A DNA stretch of 64,000 nucleotides from Candida dubliniensis CD36 (lineage: Eukaryota; Ascomycota; Pichiomycetes; Serinales; Debaryomycetaceae). The DNA is taken from assembly GCF_000026945.1 (NCBI RefSeq), contig NC_012862.1:124001-188000 (forward strand), read 5' to 3'. The translations under genes and the position numbers were made by a program. Shown piece after piece: positions 47,028-57,678 of this stretch (positions are counted from its first letter, which is position 1; each line of letters starts with the position of its first letter). The notes under the pieces were generated by a model. It worked only from the letters and a program-made list of their open reading frames with translations. It was not told where the DNA came from and did no database searches.

Positions 47028-47528
47028 TTACTTTGTTTTCATTTCTGCTGTATGTACTTCTTCAGTGTCTTCTTCGAAATCATACTTTCCATCAAGAATA
47101 TCATTCAAACTATCCTGAATATACGAACTCTCTTCATCCATAGGAGCTTCACTTAGTTTCTTTTCCAGTTCCCATCCGCCCAACATACTTTTCATTCTCC
47201 AACCAAACTCTTGTATATTGCTAACATCTAAAATCCAACAAAGTCCAAACACAGTCATCCCTGTGACTGACCCACATAATAACGTCCCCGTTCCAACAGC
47301 AACAGCCGCATCAGTAGTAAAATTATAACTCAAAGGAGGAGAATGGTTGCCTTGGAATAATGTAGGAATATATTGACGAGAAACAGTTGCACGATAGGCA
47401 AACCTCAGGGCAAAGATAGTCACTGCCGACGCCGTGAAAAAACGTATCATTTGAATTTTACGACGTTGTTTATATTCAGGAGATGCATCAGCGATTTTGA
47501 AATTCAATTTATGAAGCAAGTCTGTCAT
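47028..47528 (-). CDS. AIM11: Aim11-family mitochondrial protein
   Basis: 166-residue protein matching the AIM11 family, whose loss alters mitochondrial inheritance in S. cerevisiae; biochemical role unknown. It has a charged start followed by [24 protein letters not shown] (first hydrophobic segment, about 26-46), then RQYIPTLFQ, a second hydrophobic segment at about 75-100 ending in [14 protein letters not shown], and an acidic tail. The order basic-TM-RKYVPSIFQ-like-TM-CWALDIS-like agrees with S. cerevisiae Aim11 (137 residues), as I recall it. It lies upstream of the ligase gene on the same strand, 293 bases away, with its own start. Confidence 0.8.
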   Translation of the reverse strand: MTDLLHKLNFKIADASPEYKQRRKIQMIRFFTASAVTIFALRFAYRATVSRQYIPTLFQGNHSPPLSYNFTTDAAVAVGTGTLLCGSVTGMTVFGLCWILDVSNIQEFGWRMKSMLGGWELEKKLSEAPMDEESSYIQDSLNDILDGKYDFEEDTEEVHTAEMKTK

Positions 47529-47928
47529 TTCTTCCTTAGTATAGTTTGCTGGTGTTGTTTGGGGGAGTTCATTTACTTGTCCCTTTTATGTTGATTGAAT
47601 TTTTTTTTTTGCTCTTCTAGTTGAGCCTAATAATTTTTGTGTCCTAAAAATAGGTTTTTGTTTTTTCACTCATTTACATTCTTCATTAAAATAGTAGAGC
47701 AATATATTAAAACATAAACAATATATAATCAATAGAATTGATAAAGTTATAAAAAAAAATTTGGGGATAGAACCCCAACAAAATCAAACAAATAAAAAAT
47801 TATCAAGGCAAAATAGTCGAATAATGAATTAAAAAAAAAAAAAAAAAAAAAACAGGAAATAAAAACGGCAAATCAAAACATAGTCAACTTTTTCTTCTTT
47901 CTTCGAAGCATGGAAAAGCGTCATCTTT
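47529..47928. other. intergenic region EIS1-AIM11
   Basis: 400 bases of very A/T-rich spacer with an A run of about 22 near 47830-47851. It serves as EIS1 3' end and AIM11 promoter. No gene seen. Confidence 0.6.
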
Positions 47929-50370
47929 TTAAATTTCTTCAGTGAAGACACCACCTTTGTTTTCCTTTCTATTCAAAGAAATGTCATCTTCAAAGTCTGC
48001 AAATTCTGATACATCCCCATCCTTTACACTTTTTGCTTCTTTCTCAGCATCTTTTGCTGCAGGCTGATTTTGTTTGGTGGCTGGAGCTGTTGTAGTTTCT
48101 GCAGCTTTAGCAGTTTCACTTGTCTTCTTTGGTTCCGCCGGAGTTTCAGCAGTCTTCTTGATAGGTTTTGTGTCCTTCTTAACTGCCGAGGATGAACCAG
48201 TGCTTGATTTTGACTTCTCCTCAGTATTTGTGTACTTAAATATTGAACTCAATCTTCTGGAAAATGATGACTTCTTTTTGGTTGGTGATTGTGCAGCAGA
48301 TGGTGTCACAGGTCTTTTGGATGCAGAGTCAGTAGCAGCAGCAGCAGTAGCAGCAGATTTAGTGGCAATAGGTGCGGTAGTATCAGCAGCTTTAGTCACA
48401 GTGGAGTCTTCAGCGACAGTCGAAGCTTTCTTTTCAGGATCAGCAGTTTCACTTTCTTTGATCAATGGAACATGTTTGATTTCTGGTTCTTCTTCTGAGA
48501 ATAATGACGAAGTGTCTCTTATCTTTCGCTCATCAACTTCTTCTCGCAAATGCTCTGGTAATTCAGAGTTTATCTTGTGTTCATCTTTAACTTTCTCATC
48601 GATGGCAGCCAAAATCTCTTTCTTCTTGGTAGCTTTGTCTTCTAGGTGCAGTTCCTTTTGCTGTTCCAACTCATTCAACTTACCATCTAAGTCTTCATGT
48701 TCCTTTTCGGCATCGGCCTTTTCTTTATCGTGCAATTCTTGTAATTCAGCCACTTCTTTATCAGTAGACTCATGTTTAGCGGTAGCCTCCTCCAAGTCAG
48801 TAGTGTATTTTTCAATATCATTCTTGGCTTCCTGCAATTTGCTTTCCAATTCAGCTAACTTTTCTTCATATTCCTTATTCAAATCTTCTGAAGCCTTAAC
48901 CTCATTAGCCAATTCATCTCTTGCATTGGTTACTTCTTCTAATTTAGCTGACTCTTCTTTTAATTCATCCAAAGTTGGTTTCAAAATTTCATCCTTTTCT
49001 GCTTGTAATTCATCCAACTCTTGCTTTCTGGTAGCAATCTTTTCTGCTTCCTCAGCATCAATTCTATCTTGATTCTCTTTCTTTTCATCCAATAAAGCTT
49101 TTTTCTCTTCAGCATGTTTAGCTTCAACGTCTTTATATTCTTGAAGCTTAGTGTCAACTTCTTCATTTCTACCTGCTTGGTATTCAGCGTATTTGTCATC
49201 CTCAGCCTTTTTGCGTTTATCGTTTTGTGCATTTCTTTCCAACTTGGCAATTTCAATGTCACGCTTTTCCTTCTCTTTGGCTTCCTGTTCCTCCTTTTTA
49301 GCTTTCTCATGCAATTGTTGCAATTCCAATTCCTTTTGTTTCTTTTCAATGTCAATCTGTCTCTTAGCTTCTGCTTTCCCTTCAATATCATCCAAAATTG
49401 GCTGAACATAAGTTGAAGCCAATTTGTCTAATTCGGATTGACTGATAGTCAATCCACCACCCAAACTGATCAAACCAGCAGCTCTATTTTGCACTCTTTC
49501 ATCAGCCCTCTTTTGTGCAACTGCCAAGGCATTGGCGTACAATTGGGCTTGAGCTTTCAAAGTTGCCGGATTGTTGGATTTCAATGAGTTCAACCTTAAT
49601 TCAGCTTTTTCATTAGCTGCCTTCAACAAAGAAGCATTGACTACGGAAGCGGCTGTAAATGTCTGACTTCTCTTTTGAGATGAAACTTGATCAGTAAGCC
49701 CAGCACCATGCTTTAAAGAAGCAGCGGCACCAGAAGCAGCCAAATCCTCTTCATCTTGATTCAAATATTCAGCTGGAGCTTGTTTTTTCAAACCAGATCT
49801 GTAATCTAACTCAGGATTAAAACGGGAACTCAACGATTTGGTAGAGTTTTTAGTGGCCAACTTGTTAATCTTATCAATGTTCAATGATGTGGCCCCTTGC
49901 TTTGATTGGATGCCGGATCTTCTAATATCTTTTTCTGGGTTTATTCTTGATGTCATGGTGCTAGTAGAGTTGGCATTGGCCGCTTTGTAAATAGTATTTG
50001 AGTTCATTGAAGGGATACCAACCTTGACAGTAGTAGAAGGAGTTGTTGATGAGAATGTACTGGTTCTTTTGGCATTTACAGCTGCTGCACCGGCATCTGG
50101 GTCTTCTTGACCTCTTTCCCAGGCTTTAATTTCTTGTTGCTTAGCTGCTAAAGCAGCGGTGTGTGCTTCTGGTGCAACCGAACGGACATACGATGGCTGG
50201 ACACTCAAATCGGAAGATGCTGCTAACAAGGCAGCTGTGTCTGATGCATTTGAATTGACCCCAACAATTGTTCCACTTGGGGATTGGAACACACCTTGTT
50301 TTACTCGTTGATGATATAATGCTTCTGCTGACAATGGCTTGCCAGAAGCTTTGTAGGCCGAATGTGACAT
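47929..50370 (-). CDS. EIS1: eisosome protein Eis1
   Basis: Cytosolic component of eisosomes, the Pil1/Lsp1-built furrows of the plasma membrane. I place the start at 50370 (MSHSAYKASGKPLSAEALY), giving 813 residues; upstream codons in frame are lysine-rich leader. The N-terminal block GKPLSAEALYHQRVKQGVFQSP matches the Eis1 family (S. cerevisiae GEPLSREALYKAKLKYGVYQSP), and NMGGGLFLSPEDITKLAS-like wording recurs as GLISLGGGLTISQSELDKLAS. A long, highly charged coiled coil covers about residues 330-640. The tail is Ala/Thr/Lys-rich. It is divergent from CSE4 across 1.7 kb. A 332-codon antisense open frame inside it is a by-product of codon bias. Confidence 0.85.
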   Translation of the reverse strand: MSHSAYKASGKPLSAEALYHQRVKQGVFQSPSGTIVGVNSNASDTAALLAASSDLSVQPSYVRSVAPEAHTAALAAKQQEIKAWERGQEDPDAGAAAVNAKRTSTFSSTTPSTTVKVGIPSMNSNTIYKAANANSTSTMTSRINPEKDIRRSGIQSKQGATSLNIDKINKLATKNSTKSLSSRFNPELDYRSGLKKQAPAEYLNQDEEDLAASGAAASLKHGAGLTDQVSSQKRSQTFTAASVVNASLLKAANEKAELRLNSLKSNNPATLKAQAQLYANALAVAQKRADERVQNRAAGLISLGGGLTISQSELDKLASTYVQPILDDIEGKAEAKRQIDIEKKQKELELQQLHEKAKKEEQEAKEKEKRDIEIAKLERNAQNDKRKKAEDDKYAEYQAGRNEEVDTKLQEYKDVEAKHAEEKKALLDEKKENQDRIDAEEAEKIATRKQELDELQAEKDEILKPTLDELKEESAKLEEVTNARDELANEVKASEDLNKEYEEKLAELESKLQEAKNDIEKYTTDLEEATAKHESTDKEVAELQELHDKEKADAEKEHEDLDGKLNELEQQKELHLEDKATKKKEILAAIDEKVKDEHKINSELPEHLREEVDERKIRDTSSLFSEEEPEIKHVPLIKESETADPEKKASTVAEDSTVTKAADTTAPIATKSAATAAAATDSASKRPVTPSAAQSPTKKKSSFSRRLSSIFKYTNTEEKSKSSTGSSSAVKKDTKPIKKTAETPAEPKKTSETAKAAETTTAPATKQNQPAAKDAEKEAKSVKDGDVSEFADFEDDISLNRKENKGGVFTEEI

Positions 50371-51732
50371 ATTGGGTGAATGAATATATTTATTTTTTTT
50401 TTTTTGTTTCCTTTCCAATTGCTGAAGAAATGGAAAACTTTTTATCTTTCAACTAAATAAGCAATAAGTAAAAAAGAAAAGTAAAAAAAAAAATCAAAAT
50501 AGAAAATAAAGAAAACAACAAAAAAAGAAATATTGATAAAGTATTGGATAAAATGATTCTTTACTCAACTTGAAATTCGATGAACTTTTTTTTGTGGATT
50601 ATATGAGTTTTTCGATTCTGTGTGAGAGAAAACAGCAAACAAAAGAAGGAGAGAGAAAAAAAAAAAACTAAAAAAAAGGAGTGGGCGGGCGTCCAAGACA
50701 ACCTTGTTGTAGGGCCAAGACGAGAGAAAATATAGGTGGCATCCAAATATCATTATTAAAAATGCTCATAGCTGGTGTGTTGTTGTAGAGTGAAAGAATA
50801 ACCGTGTAATTATCCAAGATTAAATTGGGTTCGGTGACACTTTTTGGTAGGAGGCAGTTTTAGTGATATGTATTCCACGAACTTTGTGGCTCAAATTATA
50901 ATCTCCCCTCCCCTCTTCTAAGAGGAAGCAATCTAACAAAAACAAAAGAGACTCACATTGTTCTGTTTTTGCTTTGTTAAGGAAAAGCAAGAGAACCAAT
51001 TTAGTTTTTTCCACTCCACCTAAAAACCAGAAGTTTAAAAAGAAAAACAAAGTAAACAATAGTAAGTTATAAATAAATATCAGATTTCAATTACAAGTGT
51101 ATTTTTCATCTTTGGTAGAATTGTAATAGTGGAGTATTCTTGTGAGCAATTCTGTGTGTGGTAGTTTTATATTCAGCGTTGTGGATAGTTCACAATGGTA
51201 ACACACACACTAATTAATGTGTTGACAATCTGTTGTATTGTTATCTTTTCATTCTATTGGTTGCCTAATTCGGACTAAGCAAACCCCTTTTGGAAAATAG
51301 TAAGCCGCACGGGATACTTAATTCAGAGGAAAAAAACTCATAATTGGTAGATAAAGATACCCAGTCCTTACGTCATCAGGTTGAAACACTCATCTGTCAA
51401 ACTTTTTGGAATGGTCATCGCCATTCACCGTCATAAATATCTTGACCTTTGTGATGAGGAACATATTTGGAGTTGGGTGATAATGCTTATTTGAAAATCT
51501 CATCAACTGCTCAGAAGAGCAGCTCTTTTTATTTTCCAGATATTTTCGTTAAACATTCTTTAAAATTTTTTACAAGAAGAACGGAAGGAAACAAATAATA
51601 TATAAATATTCTTTTCTATCACAGAATCTTGCCAACATGTCATTAGAATTATCAATAGAATTAAAACAACTATATCTTTTACAGTATTAGAGCCACATAC
51701 GTTAATCAATTTCTTGCTAAGTTGTCTTATGA

Positions 51733-51742
51733 GTCACGTGAC
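51733..51742. promoter_or_regulatory. GTCACGTGAC palindrome (Cbf1/CDEI type) upstream of CSE4
   Basis: A perfect 10-bp palindrome containing RTCACRTG on both strands, 352 bases upstream of the CSE4 ATG. Cbf1 is the known binder of this motif in yeasts. Binding here is inferred. Confidence 0.45.
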
Positions 51743-51757
51743 ATAGTTTGTTGTAAG

Positions 51758-51764
51758 TTTCGCG
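51758..51764. promoter_or_regulatory. SCB-type G1/S element upstream of CSE4
   Basis: TTTCGCG is CGCGAAA on the other strand, an exact Swi4/Swi6 cell-cycle box, 330 bases upstream of CSE4 and 15 bases from the palindrome. Role inferred. Confidence 0.35.
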
Positions 51765-52093
51765 TGTACTGTATATTACAAAATGGCTGGCTTGTTACTT
51801 GAACCAAAGAGGAAAAAATATTGAAATTAAGTCAAAATCAATACAAAAAAAAAAAAAATGCGAAGAAATAAATAATGTACAAAACAACATCTCTCTTGTT
51901 TTGGACTATCGATATTACAGACATCGCAATTTGACAGAAACAAGAACCAATTGGGTTATTGGGTATACATTTAACCAATTTTCATTTAGACAACAGTTAC
52001 AGATACGTGAATTTTTCATTTAGAGTTAGGGTTTCCCTTAAAAAAATAGACAATATTGAGTTCGGCAGATCGAATGTATAAACTATAAATACA

Positions 52094-52732
52094 ATGGCAA
52101 GACTTTCAGGACAAAGTAGTGGCAGACAGACTGGTCAAGGAACGAGTGCAGAGGCAATACGACAACAGAGAGAAGAACTTAGAAGACAACGAGAATTGCG
52201 ACTACAACAACAGCAACAAGCTGAAAGACAGCGACAACGACCACAATATCGTACCGAACAATCCCCAATTGTACCAGCTGCTACATCATCGTCGCGATAT
52301 TCACAATTTGGAATATACAGAAATCAACCTGGTGATGTAGTGGACACATTGGCTTCGTCGCTACCACGAAGAACAACAACAACAGCAAGATCAGATATTA
52401 ATCGAACAGTGCCTCGAGTGAAGAAAAGATATCGTCCAGGCACAAAGGCCTTAAGGGAGATCAGACAGTATCAAAAATCAACCGATTTATTAATCAGAAA
52501 ATTGCCCTTTGCAAGATTAGTGAGAGAAATAAGTCTTGATTTTGTCGGTCCAAGTTATGGTTTGCGATGGCAGAGCAATGCTATATTGGCATTACAGGAA
52601 GCTCTGGAATCGTTTTTGATTCATTTATTGGAAGATACAAATTTGTGTGCTATCCATGCTAAAAGAGTGACGATCATGCAAAAGGATATACAGTTGGCAA
52701 GAAGAATCAGAGGACAATCTTGGATATTGTAG
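52094..52732 (+). CDS. CSE4: centromeric histone H3 variant (CENP-A)
   Basis: Replaces H3 in centromeric nucleosomes and specifies the kinetochore. It has 212 residues. A Gln/Arg-rich N-terminal tail spans 1 to about 107. The histone fold starts near [25 protein letters not shown] (residues 110-134). It continues with [10 protein letters not shown] and loop 1 [13 protein letters not shown], which is longer than in H3 and typical of CENP-A. The end is [21 protein letters not shown]. Codon 171 is CTG inside the invariant QEASE of helix 2, so it must be Ser. The conserved order CSE4 then KGD1 matches what I recall from C. albicans. Pumilio-like sites lie just 3' of the stop. Confidence 0.97.
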   Translation: MARLSGQSSGRQTGQGTSAEAIRQQREELRRQRELRLQQQQQAERQRQRPQYRTEQSPIVPAATSSSRYSQFGIYRNQPGDVVDTLASSLPRRTTTTARSDINRTVPRVKKRYRPGTKALREIRQYQKSTDLLIRKLPFARLVREISLDFVGPSYGLRWQSNAILALQEALESFLIHLLEDTNLCAIHAKRVTIMQKDIQLARRIRGQSWIL

Positions 52733-52801
52733 CACAACATATAATGGACTTTTTGCTTTTCTTCTTGGGTTAATAAAGTGTATTTTTTTTATATTATCAA
52801 G

Positions 52802-52828
52802 TGTATATTAAATAGAGATGTACAATTA
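52802..52828 (+). promoter_or_regulatory. Pumilio-type sites in the CSE4 3' UTR
   Basis: TGTATATTA (52802-52810) is the Puf4-class consensus UGUANANUA, 70 bases after the stop. TGTACAATTA (52819-52828) fits the Puf5-class UGUAnnnnUA. Motif matches only. Confidence 0.35.
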
Positions 52829-54216
52829 TGCAAAGCATTGATTGCTAGGAATAGGACTAGTTCCTCTCGTTAGTCAGACTCCATTCTGTACATGATCAGA
52901 GACTTTAGGGTAGTTTGTGCGACTAGTCAAGCTAAGAATAAAAGCCAATGCTTGTTTCCTATTCTTAATTGCTGCTATGATTATGATTGGGCCACTCAAA
53001 CAGTTGGATTTCGTGTCTTGTCATTTCAGGAGAAAAATAGACTGCAAAAATGTGACGAGTTGCCAGAAGCAACCATTTTTGCAATCAATATACTAGTTTC
53101 ATTATACAACCTATACATGACGAAAAGCAATATTTCTGCAAATAATATTGGCTTAGAAACAAATTTGTAGAAGTAAGTGTCACTTTTTGTTGGTTTGCTG
53201 ATCTGTAAAGATGGGTTTTGGTGGCAAAATAGAAATACTGTATTCAAATGAATTATTCAATAACAAAACTCACCGCTAAAACATACCAGAAAGTTATCAA
53301 CTTTTTTAAAAGTACCTTTCCTAAAACCAGACGAGCTGAAATCATTCCAGTGGCTTCTATTTTCGTGAAGAAGTACAGCAAAGATAATAGAGTACAACGA
53401 CTAGTGTCTCCAAAGTTCCCTGAAGGACCTAGTGACTTGCATATTCTAATATAACAGAATGAAAAGCGATCAAGGACACACTCGAAGAAGATGTAGGTGG
53501 CAATCATTCAAAAATAATAATGACCATGTTGCAAAATTCCATTTTTCCTTGGTTAATGCAACTTTTTCTTTTCTTTTCTTTTCTTTTTTTAGAGTTCTCG
53601 GTCTGTGCTGGACCAATCAAAGCTAGTCAAAAAAAAAAAAAAAAACTGTTTTGTTCCCGGACTTATCATCTAACAAACTACTTGCAAACATATTCTATTC
53701 TTTATCAAACTTTTACCACCTTGTCCAGAGTAGTTAATAATAGTGGCACATCCAACTTGACTAGAATATCATTAAACCGAAAGCCGTGATCTTAAGGTGG
53801 TAGAAGGATCGGAGCTCACGGCAATAAAACATAACAGTCAAATTGCCTCAAGAATTTTTGACTGTTGCGATTTCCGTGGGTTGGCACCGGTTATTTGGTG
53901 GAATTTCTCCGGGGTTGACAGGAAGAATTTTTTTTGTACTATTTGGTCTTTCTAGTCTAAACAAAAAAGAAAAAGTACACCATGCTCAAACTCATCATTC
54001 CTTTTCGTTCTGGACTTCATCTCTACCCTTGAAGGCAAATGTAAAGCTCTTATATTTGTACTTTCTTAAAGACAATAGTCAAAGCGAACTCCGGGATTTT
54101 TCAAATAAAATTGGTGGGGATGCGACGTGGGCACTTTATTATTTTTTTTTTGTCATTGTGCACATAAGACTCTTTGCCCTTCTCTCTCTCACTCCAACAA
54201 ATAATAGAACAACAAA

Positions 54217-54224
54217 TATAAAAG
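54217..54224 (+). promoter_or_regulatory. TATA box of KGD1
   Basis: TATAAAAG, an exact TATAWAAR match 173 bases before the KGD1 ATG. Confidence 0.4.
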
Positions 54225-54396
54225 TAAAATTTTTGACCGATTCTCCTTCTATTTTCATTTTTTTTTCCCTTTTTCTATTTCTGAAATTATTGTTTTTTGC
54301 TTTTCCTTTTATACAATTGTGATCTGGTTATCTGATAAGTTGCTAGCCAGTCATCCACTGAGAGACTATAAACTACAAATTTTATAAAAAAAAAAA

Positions 54397-57387
54397 ATGC
54401 TTAGAGCTTTTAGAAGTGCTGTACCTCGTACACAGCTTTTGAAATCACGCTTAACTATTCTAAAAACTTCCGTTGTTGGCAGACGTTATCTTGCTACCGA
54501 TTCATTCTTGCAAGGGTCCAATTCCAACTATGTCGATGAAATGTATGAAGCTTGGAGACAAGATCCATCAAGTGTCCACGCCTCATGGAATGCCTACTTC
54601 AAGAACATTGAAAATGATAACATCCCACCATCCAAGGCTTTCCAAGCTCCACCAACTATTGTCCCAACAGTTTCAGGAGGTGCCGCTGGATTCTATCCTG
54701 GCCAAAGTCCAATTTCAGAAGATGTTGTTACCCATTTGAAGGTTCAATTGTTAGTTCGTGCTTACCAAGTTAGAGGTCATCAGAAGGCTAAAATTGATCC
54801 ATTGGGAATTTCTTTTGGCGACAACACTACTGTTCCAAAGGAATTGACTTTAGACTACTATGGTTTCACCGAACAGGATTTGGCTAAGGAAATTACTTTG
54901 GGTCCTGGTATTTTACCAAGATTTGCTCAAGGTGGTAAGAAGAGTATGACCTTGAAAGAAATCATTAACTTTTGTGAAAAAACTTACTGCTCCTCTTATG
55001 GTGTTGAGTACGTACACATTCCCTCAAAGGAGCAATGTGATTGGTTAAGAGACAGAATCGAGGTTCCTCAACCATTCAAATATTCTCCAGATCAAAAAAG
55101 ACAGATTTTGGATCGTTTGATTTGGGCCACCTCTTTCGAATCCTTCTTGTCAAGCAAGTTCCCAAATGACAAGAGATTTGGTTTGGAAGGTGCCGAAGCC
55201 GTTGTCCCAGGTATGAAGGCTTTAATTGATACCTCCGTTGAATACGGTGTCGAAGACGTTGTTATTGGTATGCCACATAGAGGTAGATTGAATATGTTGT
55301 CCAATTTTGTTCGTAAACCAAACGAATCCATCTTTTCTGAATTCACTGGTTCCAAAGAATTCGATGAAGGTTCAGGTGATGTGAAGTATCATTTGGGTAT
55401 GAATTACGCAAGACCAACAACTTCTGGTAAGCACGTCAACTTGTCTATTGTTGCTAATCCATCGCATTTGGAAGCCGAAGATGGTGTTGTCTTGGGTAAA
55501 ACTCGTGCAATTCAACAATACAAACAAGACATTGGTTCTTTCAAAAAGGCCATGGCTGTCCTTTTACATGGTGATGCCGCATTTGCTGGGCAAGGGGTTG
55601 TTTATGAAACTATGGGTTTTGCTAACTTACCAGCATATTCTACTGGTGGTACTATTCATGTCATTGTGAACAATCAAATTGGTTTCACCACTGATCCAAG
55701 ATTTGCTAGATCAACTTTGTATCCATCTGACATTGCCAAAGCCATTGAAGCTCCAATTTTCCATGTTAATGCTGACGACGTAGAAGCTTGTACTTTTGTC
55801 TTCAATTTGGCCGCTGAATGGAGAGCCACTTACCACACCGACTGTATCATTGATGTTGTTGGTTACAGAAAGCACGGTCATAACGAAACTGATCAACCAT
55901 CTTTCACCCAACCACTCATGTACCAAGAAATTGCCAAAAAGAAGTCTGTTATTGACATTTACGAAAAGCAATTAATTGAAGAAGGTACTTTTACTGCTGA
56001 AGATATCAATGAACACAAACAATGGGTTTGGAATATTTTGGAAGACAACTTCAAGAAAGCCAAAGACTATAAACCTACCTCTAGAGAATGGTTGACAACT
56101 CCTTGGGAAGATTTCAAATCACCAAAAGAATTGGCTACTGAGGTCTTACCACACTTGCCAACTGCTGTTGATGAAGCTACTTTAAAGAAAATTGGTAATG
56201 CCATTTCCGAAACTCCAGAAGGATTTGAAGTCCACAGAAACTTGAAACGTATTTTGAATGCCAGAAAGAAGAGTGTTGAGACCGGTGAAGGTATCGATTA
56301 TGCTACTGGTGAAGCCCTTGCTTATGGTTCTTTGGCTCTTGAAGGATACCATGTTAGAGTATCGGGTCAAGATGTTGAAAGAGGTACTTTCTCTCAAAGA
56401 CATGCTGTTTTGCACGATCAAAACAGTGAATCTGTGTGGACACCATTGTCCAATTTGAGTGAAGACCAAGGAGCTTTCAATATTTCCAATTCTTCTTTGT
56501 CAGAATATGGTGTTTTAGGGTTTGAATATGGTTACTCCTTAACTTCCCCAGATGCTTTGGTTGAGTGGGAAGCTCAATTCGGTGATTTCGCAAACACTGC
56601 CCAAGTTGTTATTGATCAGTTTGTTGCTGGTGCTGAATCAAAATGGAAACAAAGATCTGGTGTTGTTTTGTCATTGCCACACGGTTATGATGGTCAAGGT
56701 CCAGAACATTCTTCATCCAGACTTGAAAGATACTTACAATTATGTAATGAAGACCAACGTTTCTTCCCATCACCAGAAAAATTAGAACGTCAACATCAAG
56801 ACTGTAACATGCAAGTTGCCTATCCAACCACCCCAGCCAACGTTTTCCATCTTTTACGTCGTCAAATGCATAGACAATTCAGAAAGCCATTGATTTTGGT
56901 CTTTTCTAAATCGTTATTGCGTCATCCATTAGCAAGATCAAACTTGTCAGAATTCACTGGTGATTCCCACTTCCAATGGATCATTGAAGATGTTTTAGGA
57001 GACAAATCAGAAGTGAAGAGAGTTGTGTTATTGACTGGTCAAGTTTATGCTGCTTTTCACAAAAAGAGAGCTTCCTTAGATGACAAATCAACTGCTTTCA
57101 TTAAGATTGAACAATTGCATCCATTCCCATATGCTCAATTACGTGATGCCTTGAATGAATATCCAAACCTTGAAGACTTGGTGTGGACCCAAGAAGAACC
57201 ATTGAACATGGGTGCTTATAACTTTGTTGCTCCAAGAGTGGAAGCTGTTTTGGGTGAAACTCAGAAATACAAGGACTTGAAATTGAGATACGCTGGTAGA
57301 GACCCAAGTGCTTCTGTTGCAGCTGGTTCTAAGGCCATGCATGTTGCTGAAGAAGAAGAATTCTTAGCAGAAACCTTTCGTCAATAA
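54397..57387 (+). CDS. KGD1: 2-oxoglutarate dehydrogenase E1 component
   Basis: Mitochondrial matrix enzyme; thiamine-diphosphate-dependent decarboxylation of 2-oxoglutarate in the TCA cycle, working with Kgd2 and Lpd1. At 996 residues it is close to S. cerevisiae Kgd1 (1014). The N-terminus is an Arg/Ser/Leu-rich presequence without acids to about residue 33 (ending near GRRYLATD). The E1o N-terminal motif [20 protein letters not shown] follows. The ThDP motif runs from G392-D393 to N425-N426 (GDAAFAGQG to NNQIGFTT). Further landmarks are [21 protein letters not shown] and [11 protein letters not shown]. Codon use is strongly biased, in line with high expression. It is convergent with the ROG1-like gene, 291 bases away. 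Confidence 0.97.
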   Translation: MLRAFRSAVPRTQLLKSRLTILKTSVVGRRYLATDSFLQGSNSNYVDEMYEAWRQDPSSVHASWNAYFKNIENDNIPPSKAFQAPPTIVPTVSGGAAGFYPGQSPISEDVVTHLKVQLLVRAYQVRGHQKAKIDPLGISFGDNTTVPKELTLDYYGFTEQDLAKEITLGPGILPRFAQGGKKSMTLKEIINFCEKTYCSSYGVEYVHIPSKEQCDWLRDRIEVPQPFKYSPDQKRQILDRLIWATSFESFLSSKFPNDKRFGLEGAEAVVPGMKALIDTSVEYGVEDVVIGMPHRGRLNMLSNFVRKPNESIFSEFTGSKEFDEGSGDVKYHLGMNYARPTTSGKHVNLSIVANPSHLEAEDGVVLGKTRAIQQYKQDIGSFKKAMAVLLHGDAAFAGQGVVYETMGFANLPAYSTGGTIHVIVNNQIGFTTDPRFARSTLYPSDIAKAIEAPIFHVNADDVEACTFVFNLAAEWRATYHTDCIIDVVGYRKHGHNETDQPSFTQPLMYQEIAKKKSVIDIYEKQLIEEGTFTAEDINEHKQWVWNILEDNFKKAKDYKPTSREWLTTPWEDFKSPKELATEVLPHLPTAVDEATLKKIGNAISETPEGFEVHRNLKRILNARKKSVETGEGIDYATGEALAYGSLALEGYHVRVSGQDVERGTFSQRHAVLHDQNSESVWTPLSNLSEDQGAFNISNSSLSEYGVLGFEYGYSLTSPDALVEWEAQFGDFANTAQVVIDQFVAGAESKWKQRSGVVLSLPHGYDGQGPEHSSSRLERYLQLCNEDQRFFPSPEKLERQHQDCNMQVAYPTTPANVFHLLRRQMHRQFRKPLILVFSKSLLRHPLARSNLSEFTGDSHFQWIIEDVLGDKSEVKRVVLLTGQVYAAFHKKRASLDDKSTAFIKIEQLHPFPYAQLRDALNEYPNLEDLVWTQEEPLNMGAYNFVAPRVEAVLGETQKYKDLKLRYAGRDPSASVAAGSKAMHVAEEEEFLAETFRQ

Positions 57388-57678
57388 TTGACCAGAAGCA
57401 AATTTTTCTGAGGCTTTTTTTTATTTTTATTTATTTTGTTTTTTTAACTTTGTTTTTAGTTCTTTAATCAACTTTTGAAATAAGGATTAAGAACAAAAGA
57501 AAAATAAAAGTTTTGAACTGACAGTACCTTATATAATTGTGTATCTTACAAGTTTTTGTGAATTTCCAAAAGCTTTCTGTTCATAACTATTCATTATAGA
57601 AATTCTATGTTTTATTTATATATATATATATTAAAGAAGGGAGAAATGTGTAAAGAATACAGTAGCTTAAGCAGTATG

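Larger units (their letters stand above)
50371..52093. other. 1.7-kb divergent region EIS1-CSE4
   Basis: No convincing gene. EIS1-proximal sequence is A-rich on the plus strand. A pair of hairpin-forming segments lies at 51389-51536. The CSE4-proximal part has a GTCACGTGAC palindrome at 51733-51742 and TTTCGCG at 51758-51764. Short frames (60-80 codons) begin with non-ATG codons or are low complexity. Confidence 0.5.
52733..54396. other. 1.7-kb intergenic region CSE4-KGD1
   Basis: It carries the CSE4 3' UTR and the KGD1 promoter. A CCAATCA box at 53613-53619 and ATTGG at 54110-54114 are candidate Hap2/3/5 sites; a TATA box lies at 54217-54224. Two ATG-started frames of 92 and 68 codons (52892-53170, 53248-53454) show no recognisable domain, and a 159-codon frame at 53843-54322 has no ATG. 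Confidence 0.5.

Noticed and set aside
48074..49072. 332-codon frame antisense to EIS1
   Set aside because: Arises from the Glu/Ala/Lys codon bias of EIS1 on the other strand; begins with TTG and encodes Ser/Val/Phe-rich low complexity.
53220..53228. Exact Rpn4 PACE sequence GGTGGCAAA
   Set aside because: No proteasome gene nearby; about 1.2 kb from KGD1 and beyond CSE4; about one such match is expected by chance in a window of this size.
52892..53454. Two ATG-started frames of 92 and 68 codons between CSE4 and KGD1
   Set aside because: No recognisable domain, overlapping frames of similar length on the other strand, and ordinary intergenic composition. They could be real small genes but nothing supports it.
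53843..54322. 159-codon open frame upstream of KGD1
   Set aside because: It contains no ATG at all, starts from a TTG, is Phe/Leu-rich low complexity over T-rich DNA, and covers the KGD1 promoter.
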